DNA from: Xanthomonas hortorum pv. cynarae
GTDB lineage: Bacteria; Pseudomonadota; Gammaproteobacteria; Xanthomonadales; Xanthomonadaceae
Assembly (NCBI RefSeq): GCF_002939985.1
Contig: NZ_MDFM01000020.1
Span: 28,828-92,827 of the forward strand
Direction: 5' to 3'
DNA length: 64,000 bases
The notes under the pieces are model-generated. The model was not told the DNA's origin. It made no database searches and saw only the letters and a list, made by a program, of their open reading frames with translations. Both the position numbers and the translations under genes were made by a program. This document shows, in pieces, positions 55,605 to 63,473 of the stretch; position 1 is the stretch's first letter; every line of letters starts with the position of its first letter.

Positions 55605-56210
55605 ATGAAGGAGAAGTACTGGCCGGATCATCTGGCCAAGGGATTTATCGGGATTGACGATGCCCAATTTTCACTGGCGCATCTGCAGCCATTCACTTAC
55701 CAAGTGATCATTGCCACGCCCGACCGGGCTGCGGTGGCGGTGTCTGTATCCGTGGAATTCAGTTCGCACTGCGTCAGCAAGGGCCCGCCCAAGCAAGGGC
55801 CGGCGCTGGTCTTCCACGCAGGCCACGACGACCTGGTTATCGACCAGCGTCGGATCTGGCGCTGTTTTCATCCCGCGCGTTATGCAGCCTCAGCGCTCCT
55901 GCCCGACATCATGCGGACGCTCGATCAGCGCCCCTGCTTGTTTACCAATGGCGACAATTTCCTGACGATGGAGCTGCAGGAGCTGATTCCCGGCTACCCA
56001 CCAGGCGCGCAATACGAGGTGTATTTCAATGTTGCGGCGCGAGGCCGGGGCACGGTTCGGATCTACGCCGAGAGCGCTTATGTGCGCGACGAAGACGCCG
56101 ACAACGACCCCTACAAGTTCAAGAAGGACGATCGCATTAAGGGGTGGCGGCAATTGCCCGGCCTGCCGCGCACCCGGAAAGCTGCCCGTGCCACCAGAGC
56201 AATCCCATGA
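55605..56210 (+). CDS. Hypothetical cargo protein (201 aa)
   Basis: No family recognised. Starts IDDAQFSLAHLQPFTYQVII, with a mixed alpha/beta pattern and an internal RIWRCFHPARYAASALLPD. No signal peptide or membrane helix; the C-terminus is basic (PRTRKAARATRA). Its stop overlaps the zinc-peptidase start by 4 bp, so the two are coupled. First gene of a five-gene plus-strand cargo cluster and divergent from the xopE2 remnant. Confidence 0.65.
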   Translation: MKEKYWPDHLAKGFIGIDDAQFSLAHLQPFTYQVIIATPDRAAVAVSVSVEFSSHCVSKGPPKQGPALVFHAGHDDLVIDQRRIWRCFHPARYAASALLPDIMRTLDQRPCLFTNGDNFLTMELQELIPGYPPGAQYEVYFNVAARGRGTVRIYAESAYVRDEDADNDPYKFKKDDRIKGWRQLPGLPRTRKAARATRAIP

Positions 56211-56827
56211 CCACTGCAACGCGCCTGGAGCTGCAGGCCACGGTCGATGCGATCGCTGCCCACGCCTACATCGCGCCACCGCGCGTGAGGCTCTGGCGGC
56301 ATCGCAATGCACGCTATAACGCGCTCACGCACATCATCGCGGTGTCCCAAACACTCGCGCTCACACTCGATGCCAACCAGCGTTACACCTTGCTCGCCCA
56401 CGAAGTGGGCCATGCCCAGCGGCGCGCGACGATGCTCAAGCGGGTCGGCAGCTACTTCTGGCCGCCAGCGCTCGCGCTGGTGGTTGGCGCGATGACTGCT
56501 GCCGCTGCCGGCAGCTTCGCCGCAAAGCCGCTGGCCATCACCGACCCGCAGACCTTGTGTGCGCTTGTGCTGGGCATTGTTGCAGCCGTGGTCGCTGGGC
56601 AGCTTGCCGAGCGCACCGATCGACGCGCCCGCCGGGACAGCTACGCCGAGGAACTGCGCGCTGACCGTTTTGCCAATCGCATGGCCGGTGATCCGGCTGC
56701 TATGACAGCTGTGCTGCACGCGTGCGCCCGGATCGAGGATGGCGGCGAGCTAGGTGCTGAGGCAGAGCGACGCATTGCCTTTGCACGAGACAGTTCAACG
56801 CGAACAAACAGCAGGAGCGCTAGATGA
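56207..56827 (+). CDS. Membrane-embedded zinc metallopeptidase, M48-like
   Basis: 206 aa. HEVGH zinc-binding site (His65-Glu66...His69) followed by two transmembrane helices (about 83-103 and 114-133), then EELRADRFANRMAG whose Glu148/149 is the likely third zinc ligand. The compact layout with an N-terminal LTHIIAVSQTLALTLD segment resembles small peptidases of mobile elements. Overlaps both neighbours by 4 bp. The substrate is unknown; one of the co-transcribed cargo proteins is a natural candidate. Confidence 0.75.
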   Translation: MTTATRLELQATVDAIAAHAYIAPPRVRLWRHRNARYNALTHIIAVSQTLALTLDANQRYTLLAHEVGHAQRRATMLKRVGSYFWPPALALVVGAMTAAAAGSFAAKPLAITDPQTLCALVLGIVAAVVAGQLAERTDRRARRDSYAEELRADRFANRMAGDPAAMTAVLHACARIEDGGELGAEAERRIAFARDSSTRTNSRSAR

Positions 56828-57697
56828 AGTCGAACATCCAGGACTCGACGCGCAGCCTGGGCTGCGCTGCGACCGCTGGGGCTGATGACGAACTCCACCA
56901 GGTAACCGCCGAGCGCGACTTTCTCGCCGGCTTGGTGGAGCAGCACGAAGCGCGTCTGCGGACCTTTAGCGCGGATCTGCAACACGTGCTGATGGCCCCA
57001 GCTCAGGGACCTGGAGCTGGGAGCCGAGTACGTAGCCGCATGGCAGCGCCTGCATGCCCTGATCGCGCCAGTGGCCACCGGCTATGCGTCCACATCGGCA
57101 GAGCTAGAGCAAGCCCAGGCCGATCACGCAGCACGCCTCAATGCCCTGGTGGCGCGCCACGATGAGAGCGCCGCAACCGACGCCATCGTGCAAACCGACA
57201 CGCCGGAGATCTACGAATTGCGTGTCGGGCTAGTGCATGCCAACGCGGCCATGTTCACCGGCCACCGCTTTGTGCACGCGCGGCTCTCCCAGATCCTAAG
57301 TTCGTATTGTGAATTGGTCCTGCGGCACATGCCGAAGTTCACTGATGACGAATGGGCCGCGCTTGCAGAAATGCTCAACGACGAGTGCAACGAAGCGCAC
57401 TCTTCATACCTGGACAGACTGGATGAAGATGAGCAGCTATGCGATCACTTGCCACAAGGCCCGTGGACGACTGACGTGGATCGACTGGCAGACGTTGCGG
57501 CCAGCCGCGCCTCCGATCGGACAGCGCAACAGCAACAGAAAAACGCCGGTCACTGGGAAATCTTCGCACCCACAGTGGACTTGCTCGATCTTGCATCGAG
57601 GTTGTCAGCGCTGACCGATGTCCAGCGCCTAGCTGCCTACGAGAAGCTGATGTGGCTGCTTTATCCGGAGCGCTGCGACCTGGTGGCCTACGACTGA
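56824..57697 (+). pseudogene. Cargo gene split by a 1-nt frameshift (about 290 codons)
   Basis: The first frame (56824-57000) reads ELHQVTAERDFLAGLVEQHE and stays sensible to the DLQHVLMAP segment. After a 1-nt shift near 56995-57002 the second frame continues LRDLELGAEYVAAWQRLHAL and runs to 57697 as a helical, probably coiled-coil protein. The total length of 874 bp is one base over a multiple of three. A sequencing error or a programmed shift cannot be excluded. Unknown family. Confidence 0.6.
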
Positions 57698-57762
57698 GCG
57701 CAGGATGCGGCGATCACCGAGCTGTTAGCTATCGCTACCCACACGAAGGAAACGAGAAACCG

Positions 57763-58089
57763 ATGAGCCTAAGCGAGCTTGGCATCTACACCAACCCGGA
57801 CGGAAAGGAGCTTTGGCTGAATGTCCTGCCGAAGACCGAGGGCAAACATTCGACCACCGAAGACGGCCAGCGAATGCGCTGGTTGCGCATCGATACGATC
57901 ACCGAAGTGATGGCAGAGCTTGCGATCGACAATGAAGCGATCGACAAGCGCCGGTACATGATGACCGTCATTGCTGACGGTAAGGCCTTCCATACAACCC
58001 TCAAGCTACTGGACGGCAACGAGGCCGGCATGGCCGAGTTCACTCTCATCGACATGATCGCCCAGGCGTTTAAGCTGCTAAAGCGCTAG
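57763..58089 (+). CDS. Hypothetical cargo protein (108 aa)
   Basis: Starts at the ATG at 57763, preceded by AAGGAAACGAG; the ORF from 57652 only repeats another frame. Acidic, soluble, alpha/beta (ELWLNVLPKTEGKHSTTEDG ... DMIAQAFKLLKR). No recognised family. Lies 65 bp after the frameshifted gene. Confidence 0.6.
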   Translation: MSLSELGIYTNPDGKELWLNVLPKTEGKHSTTEDGQRMRWLRIDTITEVMAELAIDNEAIDKRRYMMTVIADGKAFHTTLKLLDGNEAGMAEFTLIDMIAQAFKLLKR

Positions 58090-58142
58090 TGTGCGCGGCA
58101 CCAAGTGCTCGGAAACCCTAACCAACAAGCAAGGAGCAAAGC

Positions 58143-58598
58143 ATGACGATTAAAGCCAGTGCCGTCACACCAGCGAAAGCGATCGAGCTTGCGCCCGGCG
58201 CACTTTTCACCATCGAGACAAATTGGTACTTGCGGGCGCTGCTGAAAGGGCAGCAAGAGCAAGACATCGAGTCGGCCATTCCCTTGTCAGAGGGGGCCGA
58301 ATTCATCCACGTGGGCGCGGAGCGGTGTATCACGCTCGCGCCTTTTCATTCCTACGAATGTCGCCTGATCGGCGAAATCCAGGGGCCGGGCCGGCCCCTT
58401 CCCGGCTCGCTCACATGGACCGTTGGCGGCGAGCCGGTGTTGGCTTGGGATAAATTTTTCGCGACGTTCGACGGCTGTGAGTCCAAGGACGTCAACAAGC
58501 GTGAGGCTTTCTATGTCACGCATTGGGGCGTGTGGGTGATCGATGGGAATGGCAAGCCGGCCAGTCCCGACCCGCTGTTTGTCATCGGCGCCGCTTGA
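58143..58598 (+). CDS. Hypothetical cargo protein (151 aa)
   Basis: A strong ribosome-binding site AAGGAGCAAAGC precedes the ATG. Beta-rich protein with FYVTHWGVWVIDGNGKPASP near the end and ECRLIGEIQGPGRPLPGSL in the middle. No signal peptide, no recognised domain. Last gene of the cargo cluster. Confidence 0.6.
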   Translation: MTIKASAVTPAKAIELAPGALFTIETNWYLRALLKGQQEQDIESAIPLSEGAEFIHVGAERCITLAPFHSYECRLIGEIQGPGRPLPGSLTWTVGGEPVLAWDKFFATFDGCESKDVNKREAFYVTHWGVWVIDGNGKPASPDPLFVIGAA

Positions 58599-58625
58599 AT
58601 GGACCTTGTGACCTTTGGTCGCAAC

Positions 58626-58913
58626 CTATTCCTTTCGGGCTGCGGGCGCGATCAGTTCCTTCTGCTCAGGTAGCGGACCGGGACGGAAGCGCCCTCCCGC
58701 TCGCGCTTGCGACACGGCAAACTGCACATCATCTTCGGCATCAGAATGACTCTTAATCGAGCTTTGCCTCTTCAACCCTTGCAGTACACCCTGTGCCTCA
58801 AGATGAGTTGCCGGCTCTTGCGTCGTTTGCTCATTCGTGGTCCGGCCAGCGTGTTGCTCGACCACATATTCGCTCGCTTTCCCACTGGCGCCTGTGACGT
58901 TGAAGCATCCCAT
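58626..58913 (-). CDS. Candidate HrpX-regulated secreted protein or effector fragment (95 aa)
   Basis: From the ATG at 58913 the product starts MGCFNVTGASGKASEYVVEQ. The composition is rich in Ser/Thr/Gln/Glu, with no hydrophobic helix, which fits the N-terminal secretion region of type III effectors. A perfect PIP box ends 68 bp upstream (58982). Gly2-Cys3 recalls acylated effectors, but the sequence does not meet the strict myristoylation pattern. At 95 aa it may be a complete small effector or the front of a larger one cut by the cluster at 58598. Not matched to a known Xop family. Confidence 0.5.
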   Translation of the reverse strand: MGCFNVTGASGKASEYVVEQHAGRTTNEQTTQEPATHLEAQGVLQGLKRQSSIKSHSDAEDDVQFAVSQARAGGRFRPGPLPEQKELIAPAARKE

Positions 58914-58981
58914 ATAAGAACCCCTACTTAGAGTGCGGACTGCCAACTTCTCATGAAAAAGCGTAAACCTGCTTTAACCGA

Positions 58982-59006
58982 GCGAAAAACCGTGTGGACA
59001 GGCGAA
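58982..59006 (-). promoter_or_regulatory. Perfect PIP box (HrpX site)
   Basis: On the minus strand TTCGC, exactly 15 bases, TTCGC. HrpX activates type III genes in Xanthomonas from this motif. At 27-32 bases downstream stands CATGAG, close to but not equal to the YANNRT -10 consensus. It faces the 95-aa ORF at 58626-58913. Confidence 0.8.
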
Positions 59007-59039
59007 CTCCTGCCCAGCGATCGGGCGCAGTTGAAATTA

Positions 59040-59070
59040 AGGGTCGGCAGGGATTCGTGTAAAAAACAGC
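59040..59070. repeat. Subterminal repeat copy at right end
   Basis: AGGGTCGGCAGGGATTCGTG followed by TAAAAAACAGC, inverted relative to 51199-51230. It begins the second homologous block of the right end. Confidence 0.75.
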
Positions 59071-59119
59071 CGAAAGTGAGCTAATCGCTGTTGGTAGTGG
59101 AGTTTTGTTACCCAGAAAC

Positions 59120-59194
59120 ATCCGCTAACTCACTGATGCAATGGGTGAAATCCGAGCTTGTGAGTCATTTTTACACGTATGTCGGCTGAACCCC
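59120..59194 (-). repeat. Right terminal inverted repeat (75 bp)
   Basis: Ends GGCTGAACCCC at 59194; reverse complement of the left repeat with six differences. ACCAT (59195-59199) follows. Confidence 0.92.
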
Positions 59195-59880
59195 ACCATG
59201 ACCCCGGAAATCAAGCCGAAGACGGTGCCGAACACCGCCTCGGACAGCACATTGGACAAGGCCAGATAGCCGATGCCGGCACCGATCGGCTCGGCCAATC
59301 CGCTCAGCAGACTGGCGCCGAAGGCATAGAACTTGTTGCGCGTGGCGAAGTACACCGGCACCGCGATCGCGATGGCTTCGGGGATGTTGTGGATGGCGAT
59401 CACGAACGCGAGCGGCATGCCCACTGCCGGGCTTTCCAGTGTCGCAAAAAACGTTGCCAGACCTTCGGGGAAATTGTGCGCGGTGATCGCAATGGCGGTC
59501 ATCAAGCCGACCCGGCGGATGTAGGCGCGGTTGTCGTCGCGAAACAGCGGGTCATCGCTGGACAGGCTCTGGTGCGGGTTGGGCACCAGGCGGTCGATCA
59601 CCATGATCAGCAGCATGCCGGCCAAAAACGCCAAGGTGCCGAAGGTAAAGCCGAGCTTGTCGTTATAAGCGTTGGAGAACGAGGCGATCGACTTGTTGAG
59701 GATCTCCGATAGCGACACGTACACCATCGCGCCGCCAGCGAATGCCAGCCCGAATGCCAGCAAGCGCGGATTGGGCTTCTTGGAGAACACCACCATGAGG
59801 CTGCCGAGCCCGGTAGCGAGTCCGGCGGCAAGGGTGACCGCAAACGCGGTCCAGACGTTCTGTGATGACACTTCGAGCAT
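59195..59880 (-). pseudogene. zupT: 5' part of a disrupted zupT-like ZIP transporter gene
   Basis: Starts at the ATG at 59880 (MLEVSSQNVWTAFAV). Typical ZIP features: GLGSLMVVFSKKPNPRLLAF, metal-site motifs HNFPEGLATF and HNIPEAIAIAVPVYFAT, then AEPIGAGIGYL. At SGVMV the frame runs into the cassette (GFSRHTC...) and stops about 20 codons later. The missing end is at 50911-51043. ZupT imports zinc and other divalent metals; loss of the last helix should abolish it. Confidence 0.93.
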
Positions 59881-60140
59881 GTGACGCGACGACCTCGTGG
59901 AATGGAACGCACTTCTGCGGGGAGCGTGGCGATAGCTGCGCGATAGGCGCACGGCCACCCTCGATTGCAGGATGGTCATGCCTGGATGACGAACGTGTGG
60001 TGCCTGGTGCGATGGGCAGAACGATTACAGGCAAACAAACGAATGCGTTTGCTGCTGGAAACGGACATGCGCTATTCGCCTGTCCGTTTCCCCAGCGTCG
60101 CCTGTCTGGCGACGCGCTACCTGCGAGATTCCATCAACGC
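59881..60140. other. Gene-free gap before the TonB-like gene
   Basis: 260 bp between zupT and the TonB-like gene. CGTTTGCTGCTGGAAACGGA and TCCGTTTCC around 60045-60095 form a loose inverted repeat. No gene is seen. Confidence 0.4.
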
Positions 60141-60563
60141 TCAACCGCCGCGACGTGCACGCTCTTCGATGGCGAAGCATTCGTCCGGACGCGGCACCGG
60201 CGGCTTGAACGCGACCGGCACCTGGATCGTCTGCGGCACCGGCTGCCCGTTGCGGGTGGCAGGCTTGAACTTCCATTCGCGCACGCGCGTTTGCGCGGCC
60301 TCGTCCAGCACCGGTTGACCGCTGCTTTGCGCCAGCGACACGTCGGTGGGGGTGCCTTCGGTACCGATCACGACTCTGAGCACGGAGGTGCCGCCGACAC
60401 CGGCGCAGGCGAGTTGCGGCGAGTATTCCGGCGGCGGCGTCTTCAAGGCGGCCAGCTCGGTCGGTGCAACCGCTGGCGCGGACGCCTGCTGAGACGACTT
60501 GCCACACCCGCTGATACCGAAGGCAACGAGTAGGCAGGCGAGGGCGGAGCGGTAACGGGTCAT
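60141..60563 (-). CDS. TonB C-terminal-domain lipoprotein
   Basis: 140 aa. A lipobox (GISGC, Cys20) replaces the usual N-terminal TM of TonB. After a short Ala/Pro linker comes a TonB-like C-terminal domain ([20 protein letters not shown] ... [24 protein letters not shown]). Without a TM helix it cannot couple to ExbBD in the normal way. Its start overlaps the phhB stop by 4 bp. Confidence 0.85.
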   Translation of the reverse strand: MTRYRSALACLLVAFGISGCGKSSQQASAPAVAPTELAALKTPPPEYSPQLACAGVGGTSVLRVVIGTEGTPTDVSLAQSSGQPVLDEAAQTRVREWKFKPATRNGQPVPQTIQVPVAFKPPVPRPDECFAIEERARRGG

Positions 60564-60916
60564 GCAGTGGCTCCCTGATCGTAGAGCTGCGCAGCCTTGG
60601 CCGCGCAGATGAAGTCGTTCTCGCTCAGCCCGCCGACGTCGTGGGTGGAATAGCGCACCACCACGCGGTCGTAATGCACGCCCAGATCGGGGTGATGGTC
60701 CTCGCGGTGGGCAATCCAGGCCAGCGCGTTCACGAAGGCGAGGGTGCGGTAATAGTCGGCAAAGCGGAACGTGCGGGTGATCGCCGTGCCCGCTTCGGCC
60801 AGCTCCCAGCCCGGCACCTGCGGGAACAGCTCGGCCAGGCGGGCTTCGCCAAGCTTGTGGTCGCTGCCTTTGCGCGGGAGGCAATGGGCCTGTTCCAGGG
60901 GAATCAGATCGGTCAT
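60560..60916 (-). CDS. phhB: Pterin-4-alpha-carbinolamine dehydratase
   Basis: 118 aa from [12 protein letters not shown]. The family motif [11 protein letters not shown] (68-78) with the catalytic His pair is present. Recycles tetrahydrobiopterin for phenylalanine hydroxylase, or acts as a moonlighting factor. No phhA gene is adjacent. Confidence 0.93.
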   Translation of the reverse strand: MTDLIPLEQAHCLPRKGSDHKLGEARLAELFPQVPGWELAEAGTAITRTFRFADYYRTLAFVNALAWIAHREDHHPDLGVHYDRVVVRYSTHDVGGLSENDFICAAKAAQLYDQGATA

Positions 60917-61004
60917 GACGGTCTCGCAGGGGTGGCGGACAGCGCGCCCAGCGGGATCACGGTGTTCCATGAGCGCGGGCGCATTGAGCGGTAGAATAAC
61001 CCGC

Positions 61005-61604
61005 ATGATCCAGATATCCGACAAAGCCCAGACCTATTTCCGCAAGCTCATCGAACGCGAGGGCGTGCCCGGCATGGGCGTGCGCCTGAGCGCGGTGGAT
61101 GCGGGTACCCCGCGCGCCGATGCCCGCCTCGAGTTCGCCGAACCGGCCGATCTCAGTGGCGATGAATGGGCGATCGACTGCGACGGCTTCACTCTCTATA
61201 TCGTCGCCGCCAGCGTGCCATGGGTGGATGGCGCCGAGATCGACTACGTCACCCAGTCCACCGGCAACCAGCAGCTCACCATCAAGGCGCCCAAGATCAA
61301 GGGCGAAGCGCCGGCTGATTCCGCCTCGATGGTGGAGCGCGTGCGCTGGGTGGTGGAGAACGAGATCAACCCGCAGCTGGCCTCGCACGGCGGCCGCGTG
61401 GCAGTGCAGGAGGTCTCGGCCGATGGTGTTGTGCTGCTGCGCTTCGGCGGTGGTTGCCACGGTTGCGGCATGGCCGATGTGACCTTGAAGCAGGGCATCG
61501 AGAAGACCTTGATGGGACGCGTGCCCGGCGTGATTGCGGTGCGCGACGCGACCGACCACGCCACCGGCGACGCGCCGTATATCCCGCGCGACAGCGCGGC
61601 CTGA
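61005..61604 (+). CDS. nfuA: Fe-S biogenesis protein NfuA
   Basis: 199 aa. N-terminal A-type-like domain without the usual cysteines and C-terminal Nfu domain with CHGC (Cys151, Cys154) that holds a [4Fe-4S] cluster at the dimer interface for delivery to target enzymes. Start at the ATG at 61005; the longer frame is unrelated upstream. Confidence 0.95.
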   Translation: MIQISDKAQTYFRKLIEREGVPGMGVRLSAVDAGTPRADARLEFAEPADLSGDEWAIDCDGFTLYIVAASVPWVDGAEIDYVTQSTGNQQLTIKAPKIKGEAPADSASMVERVRWVVENEINPQLASHGGRVAVQEVSADGVVLLRFGGGCHGCGMADVTLKQGIEKTLMGRVPGVIAVRDATDHATGDAPYIPRDSAA

Positions 61605-61617
61605 TTCCGCACCACCG

Positions 61618-63426
61618 GTGACAACGGCTGCCGATCTGCTGCAGGCACTGCGCGCGCGCATGCCGAGCAAACTCATTCTGGATCGGCGCACTGGCCTGCC
61701 TTACGGCTGGGCAACCTGGATGCGCAACCGCGACAGCGTGGTTGCGCCGTTCGACCGCGGCCAGGTGGCCGATGTACTGCTGGCGCGGCCAGCGTTACCG
61801 CACAGCATGCGGACTGCGGCGCTGCTGTCTCCATTTCAGGCCTTTCGTAGCCTGTGGTGGCAACACTGGGAACCGCGCCGGAAAGACGAACGCCCGCTGC
61901 ATTGGCTGGCGCTGCTCGGCAGTTTTCTGATCCACCTCGGCTTCATCGCATTGCTGATCTGGGTGGTCAGCGTGCGCTGGGCACCAGATGAAACCAAACA
62001 AGGCGACGAATCGCGCGTGCGCATGAGCTTCATCGGCGAAGGTGCGGCGGAGCAGGGCGGTGGTGAAGGGGAACCTGCTGCTGCGCAGGCTGCCGCGGGT
62101 GACGCGTCTGCAGCGTCGCAAGCGAATGCGCCTGCGGCGAGTGGCAAGCCGGCTGCTTCGGCAACGCCACCGCCTCAGCCAACGCAGGCCACCGCTGATT
62201 CCGTTGACAGTTCAAGCGTTGCCGAGACGCAGCAGGTCGCACCCGAACCGGTGGCTGCCGTCAGCGAGCCAACGACGCCGGATGTGCCGCAGGTGAGGGT
62301 GCAGGTGTCGCCGGTGACGATCGAATCGCCGCTGCAAGTGACCGAAACGCCAGTAGCCACCAACGACTTCGTAGTGCCGCCACCGCCCACGATCACCGTG
62401 GCTCCGCGCCCGATCGAGGCTGCAGCGCCTCAGATACAGGTGCGTCAGCGTGAGATTCAGACGGTGACCGAACAGCCGCAATTGCGCGAGTTGCAACGTC
62501 CTGCCACCAACGTTGCGGTGCGATCTGCCGATGCGCCAGCGGTTCGAGAGCGCGAAATCGTGGTGCCGGATCGACCTCAGGTCGTTGCGCCAGTCGTGCG
62601 CAATCGCGAGCTCACACCGACTGTTCGCATGCCGGAAATAGCGGTTCGAACGGCGGAGTTGCCGAGTGTGCCGGATCCAGCGCCGCAGCTTCAGCCGGCA
62701 CCTGCGGTGCCTGCCCAATCGACCCCGACCATTCCGTCGCCGACAGCATCAGCCGCTAGCGCTGCGGCGCAGCCGACGCCTTCCACTGCGCCGTCCACAC
62801 CATCGCAAGCGACCCAATCGCGATCCGAACAATCCACCAACTCGGCAGCAGCATCTTCATCCAGCAAACCTGCAACCAATAGCAACGCCGGCCCGCAGCT
62901 GGTTGATCGCAGCGGCGGCTGGGATGTGGCAACCAAGGCCGACGACTGGAGCAAATCCGACCGCAACCGTGACGGGAAAACGACCGGCGCCGATGGCCAA
63001 CGCGACGGCATGTTCAACGCCGATGGCAGCGTCCGCGTTGCCGCCGGAACCGGCGATGCAGGCAACGGCGCGGGCGAACGCGGGCCGCCAGGCAGCGACA
63101 CCGACACCTGGACCCGTGACCAGATCGCCCAGGGCGGCACCTGGCTCAAACGTCCGCCATACGGCTACACGCCGACTTCGCTGGACAAGTACTGGATGCC
63201 GAACCAGTCGCTGCTGCAGGAATGGGTGCGGCGCGGCCTGAAGAAGATCGAAATCCCGATCCCGGGAACGACCACCAAGATCAGCTGCGTGGTGTCGCTG
63301 CTGCAGTTCGGCGGCGGCTGCGGCCTGAGCGACCCGAATCTCAACGATCAACCAGCGACCGCAAGACCGCCGCCGGATGTGCCGTTCAAGCGGGAGTTGC
63401 AGGAAGACAATGGGGCTGTGAGGTAG
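61618..63426 (+). CDS. 'Transmembrane repetitive protein' (about 602 aa)
   Basis: Starts at GTG 61618 or ATG 61660. Residues 1-90 are a soluble domain (LILDRRTGLPYGWATWMRNR), a single TM lies near 95-118 (LLGSFLIHLGFIALLIWVV), then about 330 residues rich in Pro, Ala, Val, Gln and Thr with loose repeats, and a C-terminal globular domain with three Cys (KISCVVSLLQFGGGCGL). The layout recalls TonB-like or envelope-spanning proteins. It begins 14 bp after nfuA. Function unknown. Confidence 0.75.
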   Translation: MTTAADLLQALRARMPSKLILDRRTGLPYGWATWMRNRDSVVAPFDRGQVADVLLARPALPHSMRTAALLSPFQAFRSLWWQHWEPRRKDERPLHWLALLGSFLIHLGFIALLIWVVSVRWAPDETKQGDESRVRMSFIGEGAAEQGGGEGEPAAAQAAAGDASAASQANAPAASGKPAASATPPPQPTQATADSVDSSSVAETQQVAPEPVAAVSEPTTPDVPQVRVQVSPVTIESPLQVTETPVATNDFVVPPPPTITVAPRPIEAAAPQIQVRQREIQTVTEQPQLRELQRPATNVAVRSADAPAVREREIVVPDRPQVVAPVVRNRELTPTVRMPEIAVRTAELPSVPDPAPQLQPAPAVPAQSTPTIPSPTASAASAAAQPTPSTAPSTPSQATQSRSEQSTNSAAASSSSKPATNSNAGPQLVDRSGGWDVATKADDWSKSDRNRDGKTTGADGQRDGMFNADGSVRVAAGTGDAGNGAGERGPPGSDTDTWTRDQIAQGGTWLKRPPYGYTPTSLDKYWMPNQSLLQEWVRRGLKKIEIPIPGTTTKISCVVSLLQFGGGCGLSDPNLNDQPATARPPPDVPFKRELQEDNGAVR

Positions 63427-63443
63427 AAGGTCAGCTGGGCGTT

Positions 63444-63471
63444 TCCTGACATAATATACATTATGCGAAAT
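63444..63471 (-). other. dif-like XerC/XerD recombination site
   Basis: Central TATACA flanked by CATAA and TTATG, as in E. coli dif. The XerC side continues GCGAAAT. The sequence contains TATACATTATGCGAA, the core I recall for integration of the Xanthomonas filamentous phages phiLf and Cf1. The XerD arm (TCCTGACATAA) departs from the E. coli arm in its outer six bases. It may be the chromosomal dif or one end of an integrated or excised filamentous phage. Confidence 0.75.
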
Positions 63472-63473
63472 CA

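Larger units (their letters stand above)
51049..59194. mobile_element. Non-autonomous Tn3-family cassette (TnXax1/MIC-like)
   Basis: An 8146-bp element bounded by 75-bp inverted repeats starting GGGG and by ACCAT duplications. No Tn3 transposase gene is inside; a resolvase gene is present but broken. Cargo: two secreted proteins, IS3 and IS5 remnants, a xopE2-like effector pseudogene, a five-gene cluster with a zinc peptidase, and a PIP-box gene. This agrees with descriptions of TnXax1-related cassettes that spread effectors among xanthomonads and move with a transposase supplied in trans; assignment to that group is inference from end structure and xopE2 cargo. Confidence 0.88.

Noticed and set aside
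55411-55700. PIP box upstream of the xopE2-like gene
   Set aside because: GCGAA occurs at 55563 but no partner lies 15 bases away on either side. The native promoter may have been lost.
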